From the NCBI GenBank assembly GCA_037127315.1, contig JBBBDQ010001452.1:577001-641000 (forward strand): DNA of 64,000 bases. Direction: 5' to 3'. Below are positions 21,254 through 32,652 of this stretch, piece after piece. The stretch comes from Ascarosepion bandense. Lineage: Eukaryota; Mollusca; Cephalopoda; Sepiida; Sepiidae. The translations under genes and the position numbers were made by a program. Position 1 is the stretch's first letter. The number at the start of each line of letters is the position of its first letter. A model generated the notes under the pieces. The model did not search any database. It saw nothing but the letters and a program-made list of their open reading frames with translations, and had not been told where the DNA came from.

Positions 21254-21512
21254 CTTGTTCCCTGTTTAGGATGTGGTTTCCGGTTTTCTCTTTTCCAATC
21301 TTTTTACTCTATTTTTCTTTTCCAATTGGAGTAGATAGACTAAACTATCGCCCGGTTCACACTCCACCCACGTCTATTGAACAGGTGAAGAGGCTCATCC
21401 CTTGTTCCCTGTTTAGGATGTGGTTTCGGTTTCCTCTTTTCCAATCTTCTTATTCTTATGTAGACCCCTGCGCATCAGTGGCGTTACCGCCTTGCTTGAG
21501 GTGATATGATTA
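21254..21512 (+). mobile_element. LINE 3' tail (family 4), partly duplicated, nested
   Basis: A segment containing CCTGTTTAGGATGTGGTTTC occurs twice (21266, 21411), with AGTAGATAGACTAAACTATCG between. It ends CAGTGGCGTTACCGCCTTGC...GATATGATTAAAAAAA. It lies inside the minus LINE 21036-21625, so it inserted later. Confidence 0.75.
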
Positions 21513-21514
21513 AA

Positions 21515-21625
21515 AAAAAAAATTGTCGTTGCTCACGTTTGGTCTAAGATATCCTCAGCATCCTTCTGTAGAACCACATATTATATTATTTCCAGTCTCT
21601 TCATCATTTGTGAGAACATTGTACT
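21515..21625 (-). mobile_element. RTE-like family 1 LINE, second part of the split copy
   Basis: The minus strand contains ATGTGGTTCTACAGAAGGAT, encoding the MWFYRRML motif, then a GCTGAGGATATCT segment and GTGAGCAACGA. Confidence 0.7.
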
Positions 21626-21779
21626 TTATTTACTGCGCTTTTTCCTTTGTTCATAAAGAAATTTTCCTGTTTCTTAATAGTTTGCTTATCTTTTGGATAC
21701 CATCTTTCACTATCCTAATGTATATTTGGATTTCAATGCCTGGTTTTCTCTCTTCTGTTAAAACACTTCCGAGATCTAA

Positions 21780-22107
21780 TCTAAACTTATTTATAAATGG
21801 AACTTTGTCTGTGTGTGTGTGTGTGTGTGTCTGTGTGTGTGTGTGTGTGTATTCGTTACCTATAGACTCCGAAACGGCAGAACCGATTTTCTTGAAAATT
21901 TACACAGTTGTACTATAAGCGTCTGATCTTAGCTAGGTGTTGTGTCGAGGTACCCCCGATAAATATCGAAAATCGATAATCGAAAAAATCGGGTTATAGA
22001 AGGAGTGGTCCGATTTTAATCAAATTTGATACACTTATAGACAAAGACACAAGAAACGGTATTCAGAAATTTCAAGGTTGCAGTTCTTACAATAGTGCAG
22101 AAAATCG

Positions 22108-22159
<52 letters not shown>

Positions 22160-22540
22160 ACAATGTTTGTGTGCGTCTGTGTCTGTTTATCTGCCTGTGT
22201 GTCTGTATTTTTTCAGCCCTTTTATTTTAGTTTTTGTTTCGCGTTTGGCTCTATGTAGGTATAATTGTAGTTCTTCGTCTCAGCCATGATATCATTTACT
22301 CAGAGGACTTATTTAGCCTTCAAAATTCAGTTTACGGCGAAAAATCTTATTTGATATCGATACCAGGAAATCAAAATTTGACTTACATTCATTTATTTTT
22401 CTTTCAGTCTACGGTTTCGCTTTAACTGGAAACAACTGTTGCTTTTTTAGTCTTTCGTGCCAACGTTCAAAGAGTCTGAGCTCCAGGACCATGGATTAGT
22501 TTTAAAGCTTTCATTACACCTGAACAACGGGTACTGCTAG
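21780..22540 (+). mobile_element. non-autonomous Helitron-like element 1
   Basis: Starts TCTAAACTTATTTATAAATG after an A and ends ACTGCTAG before a T. Helitrons insert between A and T, begin TC and end CTRR. The interior has (TG)n, the shared block CCGTTACCTATAGACTCCGA, GATAAATATCGAAAATCGAT, an internal (TA)n at 22109-22156 and GACAATGTTTGTGTGCG. The usual 3' hairpin is damaged here (AACAACGGGTACTGCTAG). No Rep/helicase coding. Confidence 0.8.
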
Positions 22541-22561
22541 TATTGAACTAGTTGTATTCTC

Positions 22562-22760
22562 TTTTTTTTTTTTAATCATATCACCCCGAGCTAGGCGGTA
22601 ACGCCGCTGATGTGTAGGGGCCTACGTGAAAGTGAAAAGATTGGAATAGAGAAAACCGGAAATCACATCCTAAACAGGGAACAAAGGGATGAGCCTCTTC
22701 ACCTGTTCAATAGACGTGGGTGGAGTGTGAACCGGGCGATAGTTTAGTCTATCTACATTT
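22562..22760 (-). mobile_element. LINE 3' tail (family 4)
   Basis: The complement of the 21.3-kb tail: TTTAATCATATCACCCCGAG at its 3' end, GAAATCACATCCTAAACAGG, and ATAGTTTAGTCTATCTAC. Confidence 0.75.
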
Positions 22761-22929
22761 TGGTATTTCCATTTTGTCTTCTTGCAAACAAGGCAATAAA
22801 GCCTCTAAGACAGAAAGGGAGTGCTACTGTATGTTAGAGAATATAAGAAAAACTACTATTAAGTATAGCGGATCATAAAAGAAAAATAATTAAGAAGACA
22901 GAAGATGACATTTTTTTTAATGCATTTCA

Positions 22930-23388
22930 ATATTTGAAGATCAAAGTTGTACTGAGAAGGTAGAAGACGGAAGAGAATTCCACAATCGAGAAGAGCGAGG
23001 GAAGAAACTGTTACCATAGAATTTACGGTTGCATCTAGTCATTTCATCTGTAAAGTGATGGGCAACCGCCTATCTAGAACTGCACTTAAGTTCATAAATT
23101 CACCAATGCTGATAGAATGTAGGAAGGGGTCTCTCAGATGATTGATAGAGAGCAGTTTCGTTTTTGAAGCGTTAAAATTAACAAACCATTTCTTACACCA
23201 GTTAGCAGCAGATTTTAGATCATATTTGAGATCAGCTGCTAATTTGACTTTATCGAATTGATCAGGCTTAATTTAGGAGTAAATAGTCGTGTTATCAGCA
23301 TAGATACCGAGTTAACAACTTATGACATCGGGAACCTCGTGGCAGAAAATTAGGGACAATATTCTAGAATAAACTTAGAGGGGTTATT
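22930..23388 (-). mobile_element. CR1/jockey-like LINE with RT core and internal deletion
   Basis: The minus strand reads YADNTTIYS (catalytic YADD altered to YADN), then FDKVKLAADLKYDLKSAANW and KKWFVNFNASKTKLLSINH. It then jumps to RCNRKFYGNSFFPRSSRLWN, skipping the intervening domain. Confidence 0.75.
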
Positions 23389-23605
23389 TTGAAAAGAAGA
23401 AATCTTAGAGGCCCTTTAATCTGCATAGCTAATGATAACCTCCACGAGAGTGAATCGTTGCGACTTCCCGGGCTGACATTCTCAGCTGACATGAAGTGGA
23501 AAGACTATATTGAGTCAATTGCTAGGTCTACTGCTAAGCAAGTCAATTCACTGTGTCGTGCTAGACAGTTTTTCTCTCCTGAATCTAACTTACATATGGT
23601 TGTAA
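23389..23605 (+). mobile_element. CR1/jockey-like LINE fragment, opposite strand
   Basis: Reads SLRLPGLTFSADMKWKDYIE and SLCRARQFFSPESNLHM. It stops abruptly at about 23600. It is head to head with the preceding minus copy and carries the domain that copy lacks. Confidence 0.75.
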
Positions 23606-23977
23606 TTTTATTGCCAGTGCGCCCTCTAGCGACTAATTCATCAGTATAGTCTTCTTCTAGGGTGATGCACTGATTTTTTAACAATTTGATGCCATCTTTG
23701 TCTTCGGCCTTAAAATACACCTTGATTTCATAAGAAGTTTTAGAAACATTACAAAAGACTTCATCTTATACGGCATCAGAATATTTTCACTGATATTCTG
23801 CCAACAAGATAACATGAACACCGGTACTTTCCTCTACTGCTCGGCAACATTATATTTGCATCTCAGGAAAGCGGAAGACTGAACTTATCCGAATAGGTTC
23901 TGATAAAAATATTGACCTAACTCATTACCCCACCCCACTGCGGTCATTTCGGTAATTAAAATGAAATTCCCTCCTAT

Positions 23978-23981
23978 CTAC

Positions 23982-24033
<52 letters not shown>
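23978..24033. repeat. (TA)n microsatellite
   Basis: Pure TA, followed by a short hairpin AGTTTTCTCTGA/TCAGAGAAAACT at 24041-24068. Confidence 0.95.
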
Positions 24034-24035
<2 letters not shown>

Positions 24036-24069
24036 ATTACAGTTTTCTCTGACCAATCAGAGAAAACTA

Positions 24070-24875
24070 CAATCTTATTTTTCTTGAGACTAATTCCGGA
24101 AAAGATTTCTCATAAAACCCCACAGATTTTGACTTTCAGACAGCTGAGATGCGGTTGACACTCACCATCGTGTATTGAAAGAAACATGTCGGGGTCTTCA
24201 GGCCAATCATCTTCAACAACAACAGCACAAGCGTTCAATTAATTCCTCATTGGCGATCATAGTCATTCGGCGAATTTAGGCGAACCATTTCCAACTGCAA
24301 AAAAAAAAAAAAAAAACGGTCAGTGAATCTTCGCTAATGATAAAAGTTTTTTCTAAATCGCAGCTTTTTCTCTGTACCATTTACCCAAAGATTATAACTC
24401 AATTAAAGATTATTTTAAATCATGTTCAACTCTTTTGATTTAATGTACATATGTTTATAAATACAAATGATTTATTTAACAGGCAGACACCTGTTTACTT
24501 TTATTATTATTTATCACATTTTAAAGTAGAAATGGACCAATGGATAAATGAGTTAGTTAACTGATTAAAAATTGACTAGCCCTCAAGATTTGTGAGATTA
24601 ATATCTAGCCGCAGCAGAGGGTACAAAACTTTTTGAGAGTTATGAAGAGGAATTAACTGAACCTGAGATATTCAAAGGCATGACACGTGGAACAAGAACA
24701 ATCTACCCCGGTGGACTAATTAGAAATTTCGAGAAATATGCCTAGCGTTTTTTCTTCCTTTTCTTTTTTTCTTCAAATCTTTTTCTTCTTCATTGTTTTT
24801 CTTTCAATTACCTTTTTCTTCGTTCTTCTTCTCCGTACTTTTTCGTCTCATTTTATTCTTTCATTGTGAATGTGA
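24070..24875. other. unassigned sequence
   Basis: Includes an A-run at 24300 and a T/C-rich stretch at 24745-24860 that flanks both sides of the SINE copy. No gene. Confidence 0.4.
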
Positions 24876-24878
24876 ACC

Positions 24879-25142
24879 AGGGAGCCGAGTTCGAATTCCA
24901 GTTGAATCCATTCCATTCACTTACGCACAAATACCCTTTGGAAAGGTATTAATCCGTCTCTTCCCTCCTGTTATGGGTTAAATAGCAGGACAAACTGGGT
25001 TCTATAGCCTTGGCTGGCAATCAATCTTCCGCAGAAAGCAATGGCAACCCACTGCGGGATAATCTTCTGCTCATTCAGTCTTGTCTCTTTCGAGACATGA
25101 TCACCCAAGCGTGTTTCACGTATGGTACTTAACTGACTGACT
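24879..25142 (+). mobile_element. SINE family A, 5'-truncated, inserted in a T/C-rich repeat
   Basis: Begins at the B-box (GAGCCGAGTTCGAATTCC) and ends ACTTAACTGACTGACT. The flanks on both sides repeat TTTTTTCTTC.TCG..TTTTC, so the target was a T/C-rich repeat. Confidence 0.85.
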
Positions 25143-25679
25143 TTCTTTTTTTATTTCAAATCTTTTTTCTTCTTCGTCGTTTTTCTTTCACTTACCGTTT
25201 TCTTCGTTTTTCTTCTCCGTTCTTTTTCGTCTCATTTTATTCTTTCTTTCTTTTTTCATTTTTCTTATTCCCAAAATGATCTTTTTAATTTCATATATGT
25301 ACAATTTTTCTTTCTCCTTTCAAAGACGTAACCGTTAAAAACGCTTTAAACAAAACCTTATGAATGGTTGCTCTTCGGCACACCATGACTAAATGAATCT
25401 TTGCATCCACCCCGCTATCGCCATCAAGTACACCGTCCCGAATAAAGACGGGCCCCACACAACTCAGACCAAGCCTGGCAATTGTACTGATGAAAACTGA
25501 TCATGCAAAAACTTGTCTGATTATTTATTTGAGATCATAACTCGGAAAAAAATAAAAAAAGTTGGGGGGTGCTCAATCCAACTGGGGCGGAAAAATGAGG
25601 ACAAAATATTTTTTAAAGTAAACAGGACATACATAAAGAGGAGGAAAGAAAAAACTTCCCCCCGCACACACATACACAA

Positions 25680-25721
<42 letters not shown>

Positions 25722-25753
25722 AGGGAGGTAAACAAGATCAGAGATGAAAAGAA

Positions 25754-25810
<57 letters not shown>

Positions 25811-25967
25811 GATGACATACTGAAAGAGATACTGAAAAAGAAGAGAGAGAGATATGAATGAACTTAGAGAGAGAGAGAGAGCGAGCGAGAGAGAGAGAGA
25901 GAAATGGAAAAAAGAGTAAATCTGCAAGATCTACAGAGGAGAGAGAGACTGACCATTATGCGTAAAC

Positions 25968-26014
<47 letters not shown>

Positions 26015-26027
26015 TGAACAGACTGAC

Positions 26028-26082
<55 letters not shown>

Positions 26083-26095
26083 TGAACAGACTGAC

Positions 26096-26150
<55 letters not shown>

Positions 26151-26161
26151 TGAAGACTGAC

Positions 26162-26202
<41 letters not shown>

Positions 26203-26239
26203 AAAGGAGAGAGGGAGAATTATATATATATATATATAT

Positions 26240-26284
<45 letters not shown>

Positions 26285-26301
26285 CAGATATGAACAGCAT
26301 G

Positions 26302-26343
<42 letters not shown>

Positions 26344-26380
26344 GAAGGAAAGGAGAGAGGGAGAATTATATGGAAAAACT

Positions 26381-26425
<45 letters not shown>
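25680..26425. repeat. (TA)n, (GA)n and long (GATA)n microsatellite block
   Basis: TA at 25683-25719 and 25755-25780, GA runs to 25905, then five (GATA)n arrays between 25968 and 26343 separated by the repeated spacer GATATGAACAGACTGACATA, and TA/GA to 26425. The array-spacer unit is itself tandemly repeated. Confidence 0.95.
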
Positions 26426-26426
<1 letters not shown>

Positions 26427-26459
26427 AAGAAAGAAAGACAGAAAGAAAGACGGAGAGAA

Positions 26460-26875
26460 AGAAAGAGATGTAGATAAACTGATATAGGCAGAAACGAATA
26501 GATTGCGATAGAATCTATTTGCCAGACTGACTGATTAAATCAATGAAAACATCCTTCACACTTTTTATTCCTGATCTTTTTTTGTTATTTTCAATGCATT
26601 TAAATATAAACTTTATTCGCTATAGATGTACCTTATGCATGTAATATCACGATTTCGTCTGTAACGCTGGTTAATACCTGACCAGTAACAATTATTTCGT
26701 ACTGATTTTCGATATATTGGTTAATTAGCAATGAATTTTTATAATAAAATCATTTGAAATGTGCTCTAAATCTTGCTTTTATTTCTCATGTCTCACAATC
26801 ACTGTCCATTTTTCAACACGGGTTGGGAGTAACTATTCCGATTATTACGCTACGAACAAAATCCTTTGAGATTTT
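26460..26875. other. unassigned AT-rich sequence
   Basis: No recognisable element. Confidence 0.4.
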
Positions 26876-26879
26876 TAGG

Positions 26880-27150
26880 ATTTTCCATCGTTAAAGAGCC
26901 CCTCGACATGGTGTAATAGCAGGTTTGTCTTGCAAATGAGTAGTGAGTTCGATCTTTACTTTCGGCCTTGTGCCACGTCTAAGCAGCGTTTAGAAAATCA
27001 ACTTTGGACATATCAACGTCGTGTAGAAACTTGTTTCGCAAGAATCATTACAATTGAGTAGTGAGTTTGCCCCTCACTGAGTGCCCTATACTCTCGGCCT
27101 TGTGCCACAACTAAGCTGTGCTTAGAAAATCAGCATTCCATAGATAAGGA
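26880..27150 (+). mobile_element. SINE-like dimer, family C
   Basis: Two related units each contain TTGAGTAGTGAGTT followed by a B-box-like stretch, CTCGGCCTTGTGCCAC and TTTAGAAAATCA. The first unit ends at about 27003 and the second at about 27135. The same dimer lies antisense at 37150-37400, with a partial at 57000-57060. Confidence 0.65.
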
Positions 27151-27337
27151 GCTCTAACTAGGCTGCTACGGTTAGTTCGGATTTTATCCCTATTAATAAC
27201 AATCATAATGGTGAGAAGAGAAGGTAAACAATCTTGGCTGAAACTTGAAACCACTCCACCATTTACGTATTTCATGACGATAATGGATTATAATCATTTG
27301 ATGTTTCTTCGCAACACGGTGATAGATATAAATAGAG

Positions 27338-27342
<5 letters not shown>

Positions 27343-27403
<61 letters not shown>
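27343..27403. repeat. (CT)n-(TA)n microsatellite
   Basis: Left boundary of the Penelope-like element structure. Confidence 0.95.
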
Positions 27404-27408
<5 letters not shown>

Positions 27409-27535
27409 GACAATGAATGTCTATTATGTTTAATCATGAGCCGTTCTAAACGTCGTATTTTTGCTTTAATTTCAGTTGAAAATAAAGACAAAAATTCTCC
27501 AACATTTGGATGATTATTTATTGATTTTCTTCTAA
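27404..27535 (-). mobile_element. inverted 5' piece of the Penelope-like element
   Basis: Reverse complement of 28843-28975. The minus frame reads SLFSTEIKAKIRRLERLMIK, then HNRHSLSL, the PLE N-terminal region. It runs from the (TA)n to within 2 nt of the predicted HHR cleavage position and directly abuts the plus-strand RT fragment. Confidence 0.85.
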
Positions 27536-27536
27536 T

Positions 27537-28628
27537 CTTTGGGTCCCCTCTTTTCTAATTATTATATGGCAAATCTAGAAAATAAAATAATTAATGACAA
27601 CAATAAACCCTCTATATATGTAAGATACATAGATGACATCTTTGTTTTAGCTAAGAATATCGATCAAATTACATATCTTAAAAACAAATTTGAAAGTCAC
27701 TCCGTCCTCAAATTTACATTAGAACTTAATATTAATAACAAAATCCCATTCCTTGATGTATTCATTGATTCTAGCAGACATAAATTTACTACTTCTCTAT
27801 ATAGGAAACCAACTAGCATAAATTCGTGTCTTCTTAATTATCATAGTGAATGCCCCCAGCGATATAAGTTAGCTGTTATAAAAACTTACTTCAACGCGCA
27901 CAAATGATATCTTCTTCCAAATCTATATTTTATAAAGAATTACACAACATTAAGCAAACATTAGCCAATAATGGATTTCTTAACTCCATTATTGATCAAC
28001 AAATTAAAATGTATCTCAACAAAATTAACAATAGCACTAACAATATGATAATATTAATAATAATGGTTTACATCAAAATAAACATAACACTATTAACTTA
28101 TACTATTAAAACCAAATACATAATAATTATAAACAAGATGAAAAACTCTCAAAAACATAATACGTAGAAATGTCAAACCAGTGGAAAGTAATAATCAAAT
28201 TAAACTCATTATATATTATAAAAAGTTTAAAACAATTGACCTTCATAGTCTATAATAACCCAACAAGCACTAAACTAAATTCTCTACAAAAAACCAAGGT
28301 AGTGTACCAATTTACATGCCCATTCAGAGATTGCATCTCTCATACTAATAAAAAACCTAGTACATATATTGGTTTTACTACAACCACGCTCTCCCGTAGA
28401 CTTACATGTCATCTTTCTGATCAGAGTACTATTAAACAACATTTCTCTGAAAAACATAAACATATAGGTAATATCAGAAAGATTTTGGTCAACAATACGG
28501 TGATCCTTACTCATACACACAATAAGAGGAACCTGCAGATATTGGAGGCCATGTACATCAAATCAAAACAACCAACACTCAATAAAATCAACATTAAAAC
28601 AGGAAATAACATATTACATTGCATTTGA
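27537..28628 (+). pseudogene. Penelope-like element, C-terminal RT + GIY-YIG endonuclease, frameshifted
   Basis: PLE proteins combine a telomerase-related reverse transcriptase with a GIY-YIG nuclease. The frame from 27539 reads GPLFSNYYMANLE (RT block before the catalytic box) and YVRYIDDIFVLAK, with the YIDD catalytic Asp pair intact. It then reads KFTLELNINNKIPFLDV and SLYRKPTSIN. Frames shift near 27905 and 28168. The last frame has VVYQFTCP, then STYIGFTTTTLSRRLTCHL (YIG plus following Arg) and EAMYIKSKQPTLN with the expected Glu. The N-terminal half of RT is missing because the element starts mid-RT. It is dead as written. Confidence 0.9.
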
Positions 28629-28811
28629 CTACATGGTTTTGTTGTCATTTCGCGCTATCCCGCGGTGTGACGTCATAAAACCGCATCGCAAATTTAAGAA
28701 CTGCGTTTATTATTTTTGGTAACTATTGCCGTTGCCAAGCGGAGTTTTATGTCAACACAAAATAAAATCGTCGGTGATGGTGGATTTTATAATATTTCAG
28801 TTTAAACTACC

Positions 28812-28847
28812 TCTCTGAAGATGGCTCATGTGAGCCGAAAGCTTAGA
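28812..28847 (+). ncRNA. minimal hammerhead motif of the Penelope-like element
   Basis: Stem I is TCT/AGA. The core is CTGAAGA followed by an extra T. Stem II is GGCTC/GAGCC with loop ATGT. Then GAAA and the tiny stem III form GCTT. Predicted cleavage is after T28844. PLE terminal repeats are known to carry such minimal HHRs. It sits between the PLE 3' end and a second copy of the PLE 5' region. Confidence 0.65.
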
Positions 28848-29013
28848 AGAATATCAATAAATAATTATCCAAATGTTGGAGAATTTTTGTCTTTATTTTC
28901 AACTGAAATTAAAGCAAAAATACGACGTTTAGAACGGCTCATGATTAAACATAACAGACATTCATTGTCTCTTATATTTAACAGCATATGTTTAGAAAAT
29001 TACTTGCTGCCTC
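28848..29013 (+). mobile_element. direct copy of the PLE 5' region (tandem pseudo-LTR type)
   Basis: Encodes the PLE N-terminal stretch (LERLMIKHNRHSLSLIFNSI, then CLENYLLPRYT), so a new element start follows the HHR in direct orientation. It stops in (TA)n at 29021. This partial tandem layout is typical of Penelope-like elements. Confidence 0.8.
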
Positions 29014-29124
29014 GATACACTATATATATATATATATATATATATAGATAGATAGATAACAGAATGTAACAGAGATTGATAACAAACTGAAAAAAAGAGA
29101 TAGAGATAGACAAATGGACAAACT

Positions 29125-29172
<48 letters not shown>

Positions 29173-29268
29173 AAGAAATAAAGAGAAAGAAATAAAGAGA
29201 GAAGAAGAGGGATAACAGACTGAAATAGAGAGATTGGTACAGAGAAAGAGTAAGAAATGTAAAAAGTC

Positions 29269-29315
<47 letters not shown>

Positions 29316-29330
29316 TAGACAGACAGACTT
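29014..29330. repeat. (TA)n/(GATA)n/(GA)n microsatellites
   Basis: TA at 29020-29046 and 29129-29156, with GATA and GA tracts to about 29330. Confidence 0.9.
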
Positions 29331-29431
29331 AGAGAGAATGTCATCAACGCGACAACTAAGTATTTAAAACAGATGTGCCTAAATCTTTGCTAATCACTGG
29401 AAACATTTTCTTTAATCATCTTACGTAGTTG

Positions 29432-29491
<60 letters not shown>
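29432..29491. repeat. (TG)n microsatellite
   Basis: Pure TG run. Confidence 0.97.
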
Positions 29492-29492
<1 letters not shown>

Positions 29493-29494
29493 TG

Positions 29495-29990
29495 GAGGTG
29501 GGGCGAGCGAGCGCAGTTTCCATATCATTCCTGCTCGCTCCGCACCTGTGTCTACGGGTGTCAGACACATGAAAAAGTAGGAATAATTTTTGTCAGGTAG
29601 GTGGAATGGTGGCTGTGGCTGGCGGGTGAGAGAACCACTTTGAAAATACAGCAAGGAAAACGCGATGTAATTCTTTGTAATTCCATCGTCTGAAAGCAAA
29701 TCAAAAGCCAACGTGCGTGTCTTTGTGGAACATCAGGAACAAAGAGACCATCCGTTTCTGCGTTTGAAAATTATTTTTAACTGAAGCAAACGTCATCCAC
29801 GTTTATTTCTCGTCTCGACACTTACCTGTCGACATACCAGCGGTTATAAGCAGTCTAACAATTGTATTTATTACCTATCTCGATATCCGGTTCCGTTTTA
29901 TACAAAGAAATATCGTGTCTACCTGCTTCATCGACTGCATGCGTGATCATACAATCATTGTTAACACCATCATGATTTAGTATATAGAAT
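29495..29990. other. unassigned sequence
   Basis: No element or gene recognised. Confidence 0.4.
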
Positions 29991-30016
29991 AGCATAGGTA
30001 TATAGCATATAGCAAG

Positions 30017-30249
30017 GTTTCCCAAACTACGAGTCGTGAGACAGTAGTGGGTCATAAGTGCAATGTTAGTGGGTCTTAAAAAGATCGGTCTTTCATTGCT
30101 TGACTGTTGTTGTATGAAGCAGTATGGTTTTGTGACGAATCAAGGTTTAATTAATTTAAACCAATTTAATCACTGGTCATCGTAAAAAGGAAATCAGTTT
30201 TCACTTACTCATCCAAATAATATTTTTTATATTCTCTCAGATGTTTATG
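30017..30249. mobile_element. possible hAT-like terminal remnant
   Basis: AGGTTTCCCAAACTACGAGTCGTGAGACAG resembles one hAT inverted end (first 20 bases AGGTTTCCCAAACTACGAGT). No second end is seen before the SINE at 30250. Confidence 0.3.
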
Positions 30250-30505
30250 CCCAGTTGTGGCGCAGTGGAAATCGGCTCGGAACGAGAAATCGGAGAGCCG
30301 AGTTCGAATTGCTTTTGAATTCTTTGCATTCACTTTGGCTCAAGTACCATTGGGAAAGGTATTAAGCCGTCTCTTCTCCGGGACAGATTATGTTCTATAG
30401 CCTTGGTTGGAAACCAGTCTACCGCAGAAAGTAATGGCAACCTACTGCAGAATAGTCTGCTCAGTCAGTCATGTCTCTTTCGAGACATGATCGTCTAAGT
30501 ACGTC
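30250..30505 (+). mobile_element. SINE family A, internally deleted
   Basis: A-box TGGCGCAGTGG is intact. A short deletion lies around 30378-30382, and the last 30 bp of the tail are lost. Confidence 0.85.
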
Positions 30506-30559
30506 ATATTTCTAAAATGTTTTAGAACACTGGTAGATGCGCTTTGCCAGGATTAATTA

Positions 30560-31205
30560 CTTTTTTTTATAATCGTGTTGCCCCAAGCAAGGTATTTTAC
30601 TGCCACTGTTGGGCAGTGGGGTGGTTACATAGGAGGAATGTCATAAGAAGTAAGAGGTTGAAGGGGGTGTCAGGAAGAGAGTAGGAGAAAGAAGAGAATA
30701 CTGATAAGAGTGGGGTGGACGGTGAAAAAAGCATGAGAGAGAGGATGTAAGGTAGTGAGACTGGAGATGACTATTGACTTTACATTTAAGTTCTTGGGGA
30801 TCATAGCTGTCGAGAAAGCAAGTATGTGGAAGGGAATTCCACAGGCGGGAAGTGCGAGAAAAAAAGCTGCTGGAGTAGAATTTGCGTTCACAATTTATTG
30901 GTTTCACAATAAAAGGGTGGGACCTAGTTGCTAATCTTGTGGCTCGAGTAAATTCATATATAGTGGGTACCAATGAGTTAAGTTCATCGGAGCAGAAGCC
31001 GTGAAAGTATTTGCAGAAGAGACACAGAGGAGCCACACTGCGTTGGCGAGAAAGCGGCTGCAGCCTAGCTGCCAAGTCGTGATCGATCACCTTACAGATT
31101 CTCCGTTGGATTTGGTCGAGGACACCGAGGTGGATAGCAGGAGCACCTGACCAGATATGGCAGCAATATTCAATGTACGGGCGGATGGTAGATTTGTATT
31201 CAAAT
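30560..31205 (-). mobile_element. CR1/jockey-like LINE (family 2), 3' copy with long open frame
   Basis: A 195-aa minus frame (31228 to 30641) reads YKSTIRPYIEYCCHIWSGAP, LQPLSRQRSVAPLCLFCKYF, FHGFCSDELNSLVP, TRLATRSHPFIVKPINCERK and FFSRTSRLWNSLPHTCFLDS. The 3' tail complement is at 30565-30610. The frame is uninterrupted, so this is a younger copy, but truncated at its 5' end. Confidence 0.88.
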
Positions 31206-31229
31206 TTTTTGTGATCTATTTCTTCCACA

Positions 31230-32080
31230 GGTAGCGAAACAGGACAAGAGCCACCATTTTGAATAACAATTTAACCCTGATGGGTATCGTATCTTCTTGC
31301 GCATAATACGAGAAATATGTACATATAAAAAACAGACTTGGTATTATACAAAGCATGCGTTTTCAGAAATTTTATTCAACTTTAAAAATTCTATTAGAAA
31401 CATCAAAATTACAGACCCACTCAGCACAATATATAATAAAAAACTGAAAAGGTGTGCCAGTGTGTGTGTGTGTGTGTGTTTTTATCTGTATGTATATCCT
31501 CATTGATTTCTATTAAGATACACTTTCACATTTTTCATCTGATTTGTTTCAAAACTTATACACCTCTTGCAAATTTATTATTATACACAACGAAAACCAA
31601 ATTGTGTGGCCCTCATTTAATGCTCGTTTTAATTTCTTATTTTCAAATCCTTTTTTGTTAGAGATAAGTTCAACACAGCAATTTTTAAATGGAGAATAAC
31701 TCTTTCAAAAATGCAATAGTTATCTCCCGTATTTAATGTCTGCAGATGTTTGTCTTATAGAAATGGGAATTCTTACTCTTCCCATCATGTGCAACGCTGA
31801 GTACCTACTGCTATTATATAATAAAAAAGACAGGTGTTGATAAATGGTGTTTGGTATATCAGCAAAATTTGTTTCTCTCTTTATTTCTAATGAAAGAAAA
31901 TATTTTTCATTTATTTTCATAGTTTACTGATCTAGAAAAATATAATCATCACACATCAAGCAGAAAAGTATGATAAATTAATTAGCAAAATAAAATATAT
32001 TACCTGGTGTGTTGAGTTTGCACATTTCTTTAAAAATTCGGAAAGAATTTTTAAAACGGAAATTAGAAAAAGGAACAATT
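31230..32080. other. unassigned AT-rich sequence with a short (TG)n
   Basis: TG run at about 31460-31480. No element recognised. Confidence 0.4.
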
Positions 32081-32084
32081 TAAA

Positions 32085-32485
32085 GAAGAGAGTACTGGGT
32101 TCTCCAAGCCTTCCTTCCTCATTGCATGTCCCAGGAACTTCAGTTGTCTCTTCCTGATGCTCAATATTAATTTCCTTTTTTTTCCATTCTTTCCAACACC
32201 TAATCATTGCTCACATGCTCGGTCCATGATATCCGCAGCATCCTTTTGTAAAACCACATTTCAACTGCTTCAAGGTTTTCTTTCATCTTTGTTGATATTG
32301 TCCCAGATTCACTGCCATATTGAAGAACTGGCATCACATAGCAATCTGGTATTCTCTTCTTTGTTTCTAGTGGGCCTCGATATAACTGTAATACGGTTCT
32401 TTCCCTCATGTGCATTTGTGTCCGTACACGTGGCTTTCCTCTAGGTCGCCAGGAAGCCACGTACCAGATCAAACCCGCACCTGGC
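32085..32485 (-). mobile_element. RTE-like family 1 LINE, C-terminal fragment
   Basis: The minus strand reads ETKKRIPDCYVMPVLQYGSE, ENLEAVEMWFYKRMLRISWT and EHVSND, then CRKKRN-like text to GLENPVLS near 32090. Frames shift. Confidence 0.8.
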
Positions 32486-32652
32486 AAATTCTTTAGTGAG
32501 GGAAAAAGACAATAAAATAACAGGTTTCAGGAAGACAGAAGATTGGTATAGTGGTTGTATTAATATTTTTAGAGATTTATAGATGTTAGGGAAGCAAGAA
32601 ATCTGAAAAGAGTTCCCAAGTGGGAAGTGCGAGAAAATAAACTATCATTAGG

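Noticed and set aside
24110..24215. GAAACATGTCGG with CTGAAGA on the opposite strand
   Set aside because: Motifs are on different strands and do not assemble into one hammerhead.
25864..26163. Long SIYLSIYL frame
   Set aside because: Translation of (GATA)n.
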